Shown piece by piece: positions 52,152 through 61,174 of a stretch of 64,000 nt of DNA; position 1 is the first letter of the stretch; the number at the start of each line of letters is the position of its first letter. Made by a program: the position numbers and the translations under genes. This DNA comes from Dyella sp. GSA-30 (GTDB lineage: Bacteria; Pseudomonadota; Gammaproteobacteria; Xanthomonadales; Rhodanobacteraceae): contig NZ_AP027042.1 in the NCBI RefSeq assembly GCF_027924605.1, forward strand, positions 3,697,524 through 3,761,523, given 5' to 3'. Below the pieces are notes generated by a model that did not search any database, was not told where the DNA came from, and was given only the letters and a program-made list of their open reading frames with translations.

Positions 52152-55100
52152 GTGTTCAAAGGCCTCGTCGCGTTCGCGCTGACACGTCGCGCCATCGTGC
52201 TGATGACGCTTGGCGCATTCGTTATCGCCGGGCTGGCCGCGTACGCCAGGCTCAATATCGAGGCTTATCCCAATCCAGCGCCGGTGATCCTGGAGATCAC
52301 CGCACAGGCCCCCGGCCTGTCCGCCGAGGAAATGGAACGCAGCTATACGCGTCCGATGGAAGTAGGCCTCGCCACCACGCCCGGTGTGGAGAGCATCCGC
52401 TCCACGTCGTTCTATGGCCTATCGTTCGTGCGCGTCACATTCAAGTACGGCACCGACTATTACTTCGATTACACCCAGGCCGCGCTGTCGCTGCAGCAGA
52501 ACGTCAGCCTGCCTAATAACGTGCAACCACAGATCCAGGCATCCAGCCTGGTGGGCGAGGTCTTCCGTTATCAACTGGTGGGCCCACCCTCGATGAGCCT
52601 CACCGAGCTGCGCACGCTGCAGGACTGGGTGGTGACGCGTCGCCTGTTGTCGGTGCACGGCATCGCGCAGGTAGTGACCTGGGGCGGCACCACCAAGGAA
52701 TACGACGTCGAAGCCGACCTCACCAAACTGCAGGGGTACGGCATCACCCTGCCGCAGCTCGTGGCCGCCATCGGTAACGCCAACAGCAATGTGGGCGGAC
52801 GCACGATCAACATCGGCCAGCAGTCGGTGAATATCCGCGGGATCGGGCTGATCAAGGACGTCGGCGACATCGGCAATATCGTGCTCAACCAGTCCAATGG
52901 CACGCCGGTGCTGGTGAAAGACATCGCGAAAGTGAGCATCGGCGCGGTCCCGCGCCTGGGTCGCGCCGGCCGCGACCAGCAGGACGACGTGGTTACCGGC
53001 ATCGTGGTGATGAACCGCACGCTGCAGACCAACGAAGTGGTCGCCGCCGTAAAGGACGAAGTAGCCAGGCTCAACAGCGACGGCACCCTGCCGCCTGGTG
53101 TGAAGCTGGTGCCGATCTACGACCGCTCCACCCTGGTCTCGGTCACCACGCATACAGTGTTGCACAACCTGATCTTCGGCTGCCTGCTGGTGTTTCTGAT
53201 CCAGTGGATTTTCCTCGGCGACCTGCGCAGCGCTATCATCGTCAGTGCCAATATCCCGGTGGCACTGTTCTTCAGCATCATCATCCTGGTGTTGATGGGA
53301 GATTCGGCCAATCTCCTATCCCTGGGCGCGGTCGACTTCGGCATCATCGTCGACTCGGCGGTGATCCTGATCGAGAACATCTTTCGCAACTTCCAGAAGA
53401 GCGCCGCACAACGCCAGGATCTGTTGCACGAGGCCGCGCAGAGCGAGCTTGGCACCTATATGCGCGAGGACGCCGGCCACGCCTGGACCGAACGTCTGCG
53501 CTTGCTGTACATCAGCGCCATGCAGGTGGACCGCGCGGTGCTGTTTTCCTCGGCGATCACGGTCGCCGCCTTTATTCCGCTGTTCACCATGCAAGGTGTG
53601 GAAGGGCAGATCTTCAACCCGATGGCGCGCACGTATGCCTACGCGTTGTCTGGCGCGCTGATCGCCACCTTTACCATTTCGCCGGTACTGGCCTCGTTGC
53701 TGTTGCCCAAGCATGTCGAGGAGACCGAGACGCTGTTCGTGCGTGCGATCCGTCGCGTGTACACGCCGGTGCTGCACTGGGCACTCGTACGCCGCCGCAC
53801 CACCGTGGCACTCGGCGTGGGTTTTCTGCTGGTCGCCGGTCTGTTGCTGACGCGCGTGGGCACGGAGTTCCTGCCGGCGCTGGAAGAAGGCAATCTGTGG
53901 ATTCGCGCTTCGATGCCAACCACCATCTCGCTGGAAGCGGGCGAGGACAAGGTGAGCCAGATGCGCCGGATTTTGCTGCACCATCCGGAGGTCGTCACGG
54001 TGGTATCGCAGCACGGCCGTCCCGATGACGGTAGCGATGCCTCGGGCTTCTACAACGTGGAGTTGTTCGTTCCACTGAAACCGCAGGACGAATGGCCCAG
54101 CGGCCATACCAAGCCCGGGCTGGTAGCGCAGCTGCAGCAGGAGTTCGGCGACGCCTTCCCCGGCGTTGAATTCAACTACTCGCAGTACATCCAGGACAAC
54201 ATCGAGGAAGGCCTGTCCGGCGTAAAGGGCGCGAACTCGGTCAAGGTCGTCGGTCCGGAGTTACCGGAACTCGAACGACTGGCCGACCAGGTGATGCATG
54301 AGATGCGCAAGGTCCGCGGCGTGCAGGACCTTGGCGTGTTCCACGTGCTTGGCCAGCCCAATCTCAATATCACAGTGGACCGGGCCAAGGCGGCCCGCTA
54401 TGGCCTCAACGCGGGCGACATCAACACCGTGGTACAGGCGGCCGCTGGCGGCACCGAAGCTACCACCGTGCAGGAGGGCGAACGCCAGTTCTCGCTGGTG
54501 GTACGCCTGGCGCCGCAGTTCCGCTCCAGCGTGGAGGCGATCGGCAATATCCAGGTGAGCTACCCCTTGCCCAATGGCGGCAACGGTTATGTGCCATTGC
54601 GTGATGTGGCGGAAATCTCGCTGGATACCGGCGCGTCCTACATCTACCACGAGCGTAACGAGCGCTTCGTGCCGGTGAAATTCAGCGTGCGCGGCCGCGA
54701 TCTGGGAAGCACCGTGGCTGAGGCGCAGAAACGCATCGCCGAGCATGTGATCCTGCCCAGCGGCTATCACCTGGCATGGTCTGGCGAATTCGAAGATCTG
54801 CAACAGGCCAAGCAACGTCTGGCCATCGTGCTGCCGATTGCGATGGGCTTGATCCTCGCCCTGCTGTTTGCGCTGTTCAACTCGCTGCGCGACAGTCTGC
54901 TGACACTGGCGGCCATTCCGTTCTCCATCGCCGGCGGCATCATTGCGCTCTACCTTTCCGGGCTGGATCTGAGCGTATCGGCGGCGATCGGCTTCGTGTC
55001 GCTGTTTGGCGTGTCAGTGATGAACGGCATCCTGGTCATCACGTATTTCAACCATCTGATCCTGGGTGGGCATACGCCGCTGGACGCCATGACCCAGGCC

Positions 55101-55340
55101 GCCGAACAGCGCATGCGCCCGATGCTGATGACGGCGCTGTCCGCCTGCATTGGCCTGTTGCCTGCGGCGCTGTCCTCGGGCATCGGCAGCCAGGTGCAAC
55201 GCCCGCTGGCGACGGTGGTCGTTGGCGGCATGTTGATTGGACCGGTGATGCTGCTGGTGGTGGCGCCCGCGCTGCAGGTGCTGGTGGTGGAATGGTCGAA
55301 CAAACGCAAGCAACGACGCGCCAGTGGAGGTACGCCATGA
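52152..55340 (+). CDS. CusA/CzcA-family RND efflux pump
   Basis: This 1062-residue inner-membrane transporter starts at GTG (52152), a few bases after a GGGATT. The RND layout is complete: a first helix (AIVLMTLGAFVIAGLAAYAR), a long periplasmic porter region with CzcA-like TPGVESIRSTSFYGLSFVRV, a central block of helices carrying the proton-relay DFGIIVDSAVILIENIFRNF, then a second periplasmic half and final helices (PIAMGLILALLFALFNSLRD; IGFVSLFGVSVMNGILVITY). The first proton-relay position is Asp as in metal pumps, and the family assignment is heavy metal efflux. The Met-ladder of CusA is not obvious, so the metal, or another substrate, is uncertain. The gene shares ATGA with the outer-membrane factor. 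Confidence 0.94.
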   Translation: MFKGLVAFALTRRAIVLMTLGAFVIAGLAAYARLNIEAYPNPAPVILEITAQAPGLSAEEMERSYTRPMEVGLATTPGVESIRSTSFYGLSFVRVTFKYGTDYYFDYTQAALSLQQNVSLPNNVQPQIQASSLVGEVFRYQLVGPPSMSLTELRTLQDWVVTRRLLSVHGIAQVVTWGGTTKEYDVEADLTKLQGYGITLPQLVAAIGNANSNVGGRTINIGQQSVNIRGIGLIKDVGDIGNIVLNQSNGTPVLVKDIAKVSIGAVPRLGRAGRDQQDDVVTGIVVMNRTLQTNEVVAAVKDEVARLNSDGTLPPGVKLVPIYDRSTLVSVTTHTVLHNLIFGCLLVFLIQWIFLGDLRSAIIVSANIPVALFFSIIILVLMGDSANLLSLGAVDFGIIVDSAVILIENIFRNFQKSAAQRQDLLHEAAQSELGTYMREDAGHAWTERLRLLYISAMQVDRAVLFSSAITVAAFIPLFTMQGVEGQIFNPMARTYAYALSGALIATFTISPVLASLLLPKHVEETETLFVRAIRRVYTPVLHWALVRRRTTVALGVGFLLVAGLLLTRVGTEFLPALEEGNLWIRASMPTTISLEAGEDKVSQMRRILLHHPEVVTVVSQHGRPDDGSDASGFYNVELFVPLKPQDEWPSGHTKPGLVAQLQQEFGDAFPGVEFNYSQYIQDNIEEGLSGVKGANSVKVVGPELPELERLADQVMHEMRKVRGVQDLGVFHVLGQPNLNITVDRAKAARYGLNAGDINTVVQAAAGGTEATTVQEGERQFSLVVRLAPQFRSSVEAIGNIQVSYPLPNGGNGYVPLRDVAEISLDTGASYIYHERNERFVPVKFSVRGRDLGSTVAEAQKRIAEHVILPSGYHLAWSGEFEDLQQAKQRLAIVLPIAMGLILALLFALFNSLRDSLLTLAAIPFSIAGGIIALYLSGLDLSVSAAIGFVSLFGVSVMNGILVITYFNHLILGGHTPLDAMTQAAEQRMRPMLMTALSACIGLLPAALSSGIGSQVQRPLATVVVGGMLIGPVMLLVVAPALQVLVVEWSNKRKQRRASGGTP

Positions 55341-56857
55341 AGCGCTCACTGGTTTCCCGTTTGCGCCTGGCGTGGGTGACGACACTCCTCGCAGGTTGTG
55401 CCGGGTGCGCCGTCGGCCCCAACTATCAGCGTCCCGCCACGCCCTCGCCGACGCAATTCACGCGCACGCCGATGACCACCATCGCAGGCGGCAATGCTTC
55501 CAGACCTCAGCAACTCGTCGCGGGCCAGATCATTGCAGCGACCTGGTGGCAGGTGTTCGGTTCCGACACGCTGAACGAACGAATACAGCGTGCGCTAGCC
55601 CGCAACCCGGACATCGACGCCGCCACCGCGGCACTGCGCCAGGCGCAGGAGAACATCGCAGCCCAACGCGCCAGCTTCTTCCCCTCGGCACAGGTGAGCT
55701 ATGCACCGGCACGCCAACGTGACGCCGTGGGCACGCTCTCGCCCACGCTGACGTCCAATGCGACGTACTACACGCTGCACACCGCGCAGTTGAATATCGG
55801 CTATGCGCCGGATGTCTTTGGGCTCAATCGCCGCTCGGTGGAATCGCTGCAGGCCCAGGCCGATAACCAACGTTTCCAGCTCGAGGCGGCGCAGCTGAGT
55901 CTGGCGTCCAATGTGGCGAACGCCGCGATCCAGGAGGCGTCGCTGCGCGCGCAGATCGAAGCCACCGAGGCGGTGATCGCCGCACAGACGCGTGCGCTGG
56001 CGATCCTGCACGACCAGTCCCGACTCGGCTATGCCTCGGCGCTCGACGTTGCAGCCCAGGAAAGCGCACTGGCCCAGGCCAGGCAGGCTTTGCCGGGGCT
56101 GCAGAAGCAACTGGAACAGAATCGCGACCTGCTGGCGGTATTGTGCGGCGACACACCGGACCAGGCGGGCGCGCCGCAGTTCGATCTGGAGCACTTCACG
56201 CTGCCGGCGACGCTGCCGCTCAGCCTGCCTTCGCAGTTGGTGGAGCAGCGCCCGGACGTGCGTGCGGCCGAAGAGAACGTCCATTCGGCCAGCGCCCAGG
56301 TCGGCGTGGCGCTGGCCAATCGCTTGCCGCAGTTCACGCTCTCGGGCACCTATGGCGGCAGCTCCACCTCGTTCGCTCGCATGTTCAGCGACGACAACGT
56401 GTTCTGGACGTTGGCCGGAAGCGTCACCCAGAGCGTGATCGATTTCGGTGCGCTCCGGCACAAGCAGCGCGCCGCCGAAGCGGCATTGCAGCAGTCCGCC
56501 GCGCAGTATCGCGGTGTCGTATTGGGTGCCTTCCAGAACGTGGCCGATGTACTGCACGCCATCGACACCGATGCCAGCGCCTATGCCGCGGCCGATGACG
56601 CCGAGCGCGCGGCAGCCCATACGCTCGATCTCACACAAAAACAGCAGCAGATGGGTTACGTCGGCGCGCTTGGCTTGATCAACGCGCAGCAGGCCTATCA
56701 GCAGGCGCGTATGAGCCGTATACAGGCCCAGGCCAATCGATTGGCCGATACGGCAGCACTGTTTCAAGCACTGGGCGGCGGCTGGTGGAACAAGGGCGAT
56801 ACACCTTTGCCTGCAACCGGCGCGCACCTGGCAACCTTCTCTTCGGTGAGTAAATAA
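55337..56857 (+). CDS. NodT-family outer-membrane efflux lipoprotein
   Basis: I start at 55337, where ATGA overlaps the pump stop, giving 506 residues. The N-terminus has a lipobox within TTLLAGCAGCAVGPNYQRP; the cysteine in LAGC is the likely lipid site. The mature protein follows the OMF/TolC layout of paired repeats: WWQVFGSDTLNERIQRALAR, NPDIDAATAALRQAQENIAA, YAPDVFGLNRRSVESLQAQA, LPSQLVEQRPDVRAAEENVH and LTQKQQQMGYVGALGLINAQ. It forms the trimeric channel that completes the tripartite pump with the two preceding genes. A small lipoprotein gene follows 1 bp later and belongs to the same operon. Confidence 0.93.
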   Translation: MKRSLVSRLRLAWVTTLLAGCAGCAVGPNYQRPATPSPTQFTRTPMTTIAGGNASRPQQLVAGQIIAATWWQVFGSDTLNERIQRALARNPDIDAATAALRQAQENIAAQRASFFPSAQVSYAPARQRDAVGTLSPTLTSNATYYTLHTAQLNIGYAPDVFGLNRRSVESLQAQADNQRFQLEAAQLSLASNVANAAIQEASLRAQIEATEAVIAAQTRALAILHDQSRLGYASALDVAAQESALAQARQALPGLQKQLEQNRDLLAVLCGDTPDQAGAPQFDLEHFTLPATLPLSLPSQLVEQRPDVRAAEENVHSASAQVGVALANRLPQFTLSGTYGGSSTSFARMFSDDNVFWTLAGSVTQSVIDFGALRHKQRAAEAALQQSAAQYRGVVLGAFQNVADVLHAIDTDASAYAAADDAERAAAHTLDLTQKQQQMGYVGALGLINAQQAYQQARMSRIQAQANRLADTAALFQALGGGWWNKGDTPLPATGAHLATFSSVSK

Positions 56858-56858
56858 G

Positions 56859-57329
56859 ATGTTGCGCCGAGTAGCCGCCCTCATGTTCATCCTGCTGGGC
56901 GGGTGCGCCGATACCCGTCCCGTCGTCGAACCCGCCTCAAGCTTCGACGTTCAAGCGTTGGGTCAAGGCATGGCCACTGGCGCGTCGACCATCATCGGCC
57001 AAGCCTCATGGGTCACCGAAAAAGGCATCAAGCATGACGCCATGAATGAAACGGTCACCTTGGTGCCAAGCACACCTTATGTCGCGGAGTGCGCACGCAT
57101 CGTGCTGGACGCGACATCGCATTGTGCGGATAGGCTCAAGCCATATTTGCGATCGACCAGGACCGATGCAGAGGGTCACTTTGTTTTCGGAGGCTTACAT
57201 CCAGGGACGTACTTTTTAACGACCCGTGTTTGCTGGGCCGGTGGACGCAGGAGACTGCGTCCTTGCCAGGCTGTTCAGGGCGAAGCTGTCATACAGCGTG
57301 ACGGGCAAACCGTTGAGGTCTCCTTATAG
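56859..57329 (+). CDS. Small lipoprotein ending the efflux operon
   Basis: This 156-residue product begins one base after the outer-membrane factor stop. Its lipobox is FILLGGC, with the modified cysteine at residue 16. The mature part is beta-rich, with MNETVTLVPSTPYVAECARI, SHCADRLKPYLRSTRTDAEG and HFVFGGLHPGTYFLTTRVCW, which looks like a carboxypeptidase-regulatory or transthyretin-like fold. Such domains bind carbohydrates or proteins. Four cysteines could give two disulfides. A hairpin with 8-bp perfect arms lies inside the gene at 57243-57262 and is not a terminator. The role in efflux is unknown. Confidence 0.78.
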   Translation: MLRRVAALMFILLGGCADTRPVVEPASSFDVQALGQGMATGASTIIGQASWVTEKGIKHDAMNETVTLVPSTPYVAECARIVLDATSHCADRLKPYLRSTRTDAEGHFVFGGLHPGTYFLTTRVCWAGGRRRLRPCQAVQGEAVIQRDGQTVEVSL

Positions 57330-57340
57330 CGCCCTGGTTT

Positions 57341-57414
57341 CTACAGGAGCGACTTTAGTCGCGACATGCGCGCTCACCGCAGATCGTTGCCACGACTGAC
57401 ATCACTCCTACAAG
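57341..57414. repeat. REP-like inverted pair after the efflux operon
   Basis: CTACAGGAGCGACTTTAGTC at 57341-57360 is inverted and imperfectly repeated at 57391-57414 (CACGACTGACATCACTCCTA). It is the same family as the element at 42526-42566. It follows the last efflux gene by 11 bp and may act as a terminator or mRNA-stabilising hairpin. Confidence 0.55.
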
Positions 57415-57841
57415 CCAAGAGGCCTGATTTCTTCCCGGCATGATTGACCGAAGGCCTTTAGCAGCTGTCTTCAGCGGTTACATTTCCATGGTAGGCCTTC
57501 GCTCGCCGCAACCGTCTCACTAAAGGCAGACCAGGCCAGTAGCGTGCAAAGCGTTTTTGGCCCAGAGGCGTCATGCGATGTCAAACAGGGGAAGGTTCGC
57601 TTGGAACTTGCGTTCTTTGACGATGTTGGCTGCCATTCGGACCGGCTCCCTGCGCCGTCCATTGGCACCTGCATCCGTACCGTCAGCGACCTGCCAAGGC
57701 GCTGCCCTTGTCTTGCCGGCGGTCACCACCTCCCGCGTCGATCATTTCGTCTGTCTGCACCACCACCCTCAGAAGACATCACTCCCGGCCACCCTGCGGC
57801 GCGGAGCGAGGCTCTTTCCATCACCTTGCTGGAGAATTCGC
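57415..57841. other. Leader region of the sedolisin gene, no gene seen
   Basis: This 427-bp stretch has no supported gene. Open frames run through it in the sedolisin reading frame, but they lack a signal peptide at their start and would place the real signal sequence internally. GGAG precedes the ATG at 57842. The region must hold the sedolisin promoter and possibly a long leader. Confidence 0.5.
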
Positions 57842-60190
57842 ATGACAAGAGGACACCTGAGTCTGTACGCGTGTATCGCCGCGGCTATCGCGGCCCTGCC
57901 CGTGGCAGCCTTTGCGCAGACGGCAACGACCGACGACGCCACGCTTGCCGGCCTCAACACGGCCGAAGCGCCGCGTGTGACGCAAACAGTCAATAACAAT
58001 GCCGTGTCACCCATCCAGAACACGCATTTGTCCGCGGTCAATGCGATGACCTCGCAAGGTGCGGTGACCGATTCGACGCCCCTGAACCACATGCAGCTGG
58101 TACTGCGCCCCAGTGATCGTCGCCGCGTTGCGCTCGAGACGCTCATTGCCGCGCAGCACGACCCCCATTCGCCGTTCTTTCACCACTGGCTGACGCCGCG
58201 ACAGTACGGCAAGTATTTTGGCGCGCTCGACACCGATGTCGCCGCCACCGTTGCCTGGTTGAAAGCCAATGGCTTTACCGTCAACGGTACTTACGCGAAC
58301 AACACCCAGATCGACTTCAGCGGCAACGCCGGCCAGGTGAAAAGCGCGTTCCATACGCAACTTAATCACTACATCGACTTCAACAAGGAAAGCCATATCG
58401 CCAACGCTGGCGATATCAGCGTGCCATCGGCGCTGCAGGCCGTGGTGGCAGGCGTGGCTGGCTTGACCGATTTCCATCCGAAGGCCATGCATGTGCCGAC
58501 CAAGGTGGCACAGTTCGATCCGGCAACGCAGCGCTTCAAGATTCAAGCCGATAACGCCAGCAGCCACGCATCCACGGCCGCCAAACCTGCGGTGAAAACC
58601 GACGCGATCACCTTTACCAACGGCGCACGCGGCCTAGTGCCCTACGATCTGGCCAAGATGTATGGCGCCGATACGTTGCACGCGCAAGGTATCACCGGAA
58701 AGAACGTCACTATCGCGGTGGTCGAGGATAACTCGATGGTGCCCGCCGACTGGACCAATTTCGTCAGTCAGTTCAGCCTCGGCGGTTACGGCGGCAGCTT
58801 CTCGCAGATCCAGCCACAGGCGACCGGCTTCACCAATTGCATCGATCCGACTATTGCCCACCCAGGCGAGGACGACGGCGAGACCCTGCTCGACGCCGAA
58901 TGGTCCACGGCCATGGCGCCCGGTGCACATATCGTCGTTGCGAGCTGCGATGACTCCAACAGCAATAACTTCTTCGGTGGCGTAACCACCGCCGCCACCA
59001 ACCTGGTCAATGGCGACGACCGGCCTAACATCATCAGCGCAAGCTATGGTTTTGGCGAGACCAATGTCGATGCCGCGAGCAAGGTTGCCATCGATCTGCT
59101 CTGGGCACAGGCCGATGCGGAAGGCATTTCCGTGTTCGTGTCCACCGGCGATTCGGGCTCCAACCCGAGCTTCAACGCGGGATCCATCTTCAATCTGCCG
59201 ATCAATGGCGAAGGCATCAGTGCCAACGCCCTTGCTACCTCGCCGAATGTCACCGCCGTTGGCGGCACGGACACCGCCGATGTGCTCGACGGCACCAGCA
59301 GCAAGTACTTCAGCACGAAGTTGAACTCGGCCTATGGCTCGGTGCTTTCCTATATTCCGGAAATCCCCTGGAACCAGTCCTGCGCCAACCCGGTGGCGGC
59401 ACAGGCCAACGGCTTCAAGAGCCCGCTCGATTTCTGCAAAGCTGTACTCGCAACCGACCCCAATGGACTGACGCTGACCTCCGAAAGCGGCAGCGGCGGC
59501 CCCTCCTCGGTCGATCGCAAGCCGTTCTGGCAGCGGCTGGTGCGTGGCGCGGCTAACGACAACTCGCGAGATCTGCCGGACGTGTCGCTGTTTGCCGGCT
59601 CCTATGGCGGAGACACCTGGGTGATCGTGTGTAACGCCGCCTTCCCCTGCAATCCTGGCTTTACCGGCTCCATCTCGATCAGCGGTGGTACGTCGCTGGC
59701 CTCGCCGATGTTTGCCGGCATTCAGGCGCTGGTGGACCAGGGCCTGAGCCGCCATGGCCAGATCGAGAACCAGGGCAATGCCGCGCCGACGCTGTATGCG
59801 CTGGCTTCCGAAGAGTATGGCCTGCCGTTTGGTTATTCGCCGAGCAGCCTGGACGCGTGCAACTCGGACAACGGCGCCAAGGGCACCGGACATTGCGTGT
59901 TCCATAACGTAACGCGCGGTGGTATCTCCACCCAGTGCATCCAGCAGTTGCCGGACACGGTAACGCCGGACTGCTATTTCTACGCCACCATTACCGACTA
60001 CGAGCTCGATGTGGAAGGCTTCCTGGTTCCGGCAGGCTCCGTCCAGCTCGGCCTGACTTCGACCAGCACGTCACGCTATGCCCCGGCGTACCAGGCGCAG
60101 CGTGGCTGGAGCTTTGCCGCCGGCCTGGGTTCGGTCAATGCCGGCAACCTGCTCTCGGCATGGAAGTCGTTCAATCGTTCGTGGTGGTGA
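57842..60190 (+). CDS. Exported sedolisin (S53) acid serine-carboxyl peptidase
   Basis: I start at 57842 (782 residues) after GGAG, where MTRGHLSLYACIAAAIAALP begins a signal peptide cleaved near AFAQ. A pro-kumamolisin-like prodomain (about 60-215, with HMQLVLRPSDRRRVALETLI and HHWLTPRQYGKYF) precedes the peptidase. The catalytic set is visible: E347 and D351 in GEDDGETLLDAEWSTAMAPG, the oxyanion Asp region near 436, and S618 in SGGTSLASPMFAGIQAL. Sedolisins work at acidic pH and are secreted. A later segment (about 640-782) contains paired cysteines (CIQQLPDTVTPDCYFYATI) and may be a C-terminal extension. The gene is solitary; a REP-like repeat element follows. Confidence 0.94.
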   Translation: MTRGHLSLYACIAAAIAALPVAAFAQTATTDDATLAGLNTAEAPRVTQTVNNNAVSPIQNTHLSAVNAMTSQGAVTDSTPLNHMQLVLRPSDRRRVALETLIAAQHDPHSPFFHHWLTPRQYGKYFGALDTDVAATVAWLKANGFTVNGTYANNTQIDFSGNAGQVKSAFHTQLNHYIDFNKESHIANAGDISVPSALQAVVAGVAGLTDFHPKAMHVPTKVAQFDPATQRFKIQADNASSHASTAAKPAVKTDAITFTNGARGLVPYDLAKMYGADTLHAQGITGKNVTIAVVEDNSMVPADWTNFVSQFSLGGYGGSFSQIQPQATGFTNCIDPTIAHPGEDDGETLLDAEWSTAMAPGAHIVVASCDDSNSNNFFGGVTTAATNLVNGDDRPNIISASYGFGETNVDAASKVAIDLLWAQADAEGISVFVSTGDSGSNPSFNAGSIFNLPINGEGISANALATSPNVTAVGGTDTADVLDGTSSKYFSTKLNSAYGSVLSYIPEIPWNQSCANPVAAQANGFKSPLDFCKAVLATDPNGLTLTSESGSGGPSSVDRKPFWQRLVRGAANDNSRDLPDVSLFAGSYGGDTWVIVCNAAFPCNPGFTGSISISGGTSLASPMFAGIQALVDQGLSRHGQIENQGNAAPTLYALASEEYGLPFGYSPSSLDACNSDNGAKGTGHCVFHNVTRGGISTQCIQQLPDTVTPDCYFYATITDYELDVEGFLVPAGSVQLGLTSTSTSRYAPAYQAQRGWSFAAGLGSVNAGNLLSAWKSFNRSWW

Positions 60191-60224
60191 GTGAGCCAGT
60201 GAAACTCGATTGATCTCGGTTTCT

Positions 60225-60354
60225 CCTATCGTCGTCCCGGCGCAGGCCGGGACTCAGTGGCACCGGTTTTCGCGTCAGCGCCAGTTCTTGGTGACTATTG
60301 CGACAACCGGCTGCAAAGCCACTGGATCCCGGCCTGCGCCGGGATGACGGGTAG
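60225..60354. repeat. Second copy of the GGCGCAGGCC inverted-repeat element
   Basis: Left arm 60225-60261 (CCTATCGTCGTCCCGGCGCA and onward) and right arm 60318-60354 (ends GGGATGACGGGTAGG) are imperfect inverted copies, with the same core as the arms at 42348-42379 and 42443-42474. Unlike that copy, there is no outer GGGAxCCTCGAATAACC repeat. It starts 34 bp after the sedolisin stop, so it may fold at the transcript end. Confidence 0.75.
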
Positions 60355-60454
60355 GAGGGGTCTTGGACGTAGATTCAGTTCAGCGCTCTTCCTGTGCCAA
60401 GCGCTTGAATTTGAGCCCGCCTCAAAGCTGCTTCGACTTGAAAAATGGTTGGCT

Positions 60455-61015
60455 CTACAAGGGGCTGATTTCAACGCCGAGGTCAGATAGGGCGATGTAA
60501 TGCCACTCTGCGAAGCCGTGCTCCACGAACGCTTCCTTCGCGGCTCGATCCGGCACCACGATCGTCACTTCTTTTGGGGAAATCGATAACGCTTCTGTCT
60601 TGATACGCCACTCGCGCTCCCATGTGTGATCAATGTTGTATTCGTCGGAGAGCCAGAACCTCACATGCCTGTACTGCATGTCTTCAGGAAGTTTGGCGTA
60701 ATCGGGATCAGGCCCGTAAATTGCCGGCCGACCTCCTTGCTTGAATAGCCATTTTTTGTCTACCAGCACGCCATACGGCTGATATTTGAAGCCGCTCGGA
60801 TCTTTACTAGCCAGAATCTGAGAGAGCTTGCCAATAGGTGCTTCGGAGAAGCACACACATATATGCTTCCCCTTGATAAACCCGCTGCCGCCACGCAGAG
60901 ACTTTTCCTTGAGAATGTTGACAAGATTCTTTGCCGCCTCACCGCGGTGCTTTGCTGGATCGTCACTACTGCCTTTGCTCAAGTGAACAAGTTTGTTTCC
61001 GATATCGTCGCGCAT
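60455..61015 (-). CDS. Possible ADP-ribosyltransferase-fold (DarT-like) protein, function uncertain
   Basis: The 186-residue product reads LVHLSKGSSDD, then a helix ending NLVNILKEKSLRGG, IKGKHICVCFSEAPIGKLS, YQPYGVLVDKKWLFKQGG, RPAIYGPDPDYAKLP and HTWEREWRIKTEAL. The order of a His near the N-terminus, a helix with IL..KSLRGG, a strand with CFSEAP and later ExEWR resembles DarT/DUF4433-like ART-fold proteins. This is fold-level similarity from memory and may be wrong. It is a cytoplasmic, solo gene with no evident antitoxin. It could be a defence or signalling protein. The start at 61015 has a weak ribosome binding site. Confidence 0.55.
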   Translation of the reverse strand: MRDDIGNKLVHLSKGSSDDPAKHRGEAAKNLVNILKEKSLRGGSGFIKGKHICVCFSEAPIGKLSQILASKDPSGFKYQPYGVLVDKKWLFKQGGRPAIYGPDPDYAKLPEDMQYRHVRFWLSDEYNIDHTWEREWRIKTEALSISPKEVTIVVPDRAAKEAFVEHGFAEWHYIALSDLGVEISPL

Positions 61016-61084
61016 TGCTATAAGAATCCAACAAAAGTGAGTGCCAGGTCCTAAGCGTGAATGGTTCGCCCTGGATTTGAAGCC

Positions 61085-61117
61085 GGCCCTCTCCCTGGCT
61101 TTACCAGGGAGAGGGCC
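61085..61117. terminator. Strong hairpin between convergent or tandem genes
   Basis: GGCCCTCTCCCTGG at 61085-61098 pairs perfectly with CCAGGGAGAGGGCC at 61104-61117 around a 5-nt loop. It lies 57 bp downstream of the 61175 gene's stop on the minus strand. No T tract follows, so it may be a palindromic repeat of a type common in xanthomonads, or a transcript-end stabiliser, rather than a true intrinsic terminator. Confidence 0.6.
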
Positions 61118-61174
61118 GAGGGGACAGGAAACCCATCCCCCACAACTTGCTTAACAAGAGTCAGAGCCCAAGGC

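Noticed and set aside
57243-57262. Perfect 8-bp-arm hairpin GGACGCAG-GAGA-CTGCGTCC
   Set aside because: It lies inside the lipoprotein coding sequence 67 bp before the stop and has no T tract, so it is not a terminator.
57557-57841. N-terminal extension of the sedolisin frame
   Set aside because: It would put the signal peptide at residue 96 and has no convincing ribosome binding site; the ATG at 57842 follows GGAG and starts the signal peptide.
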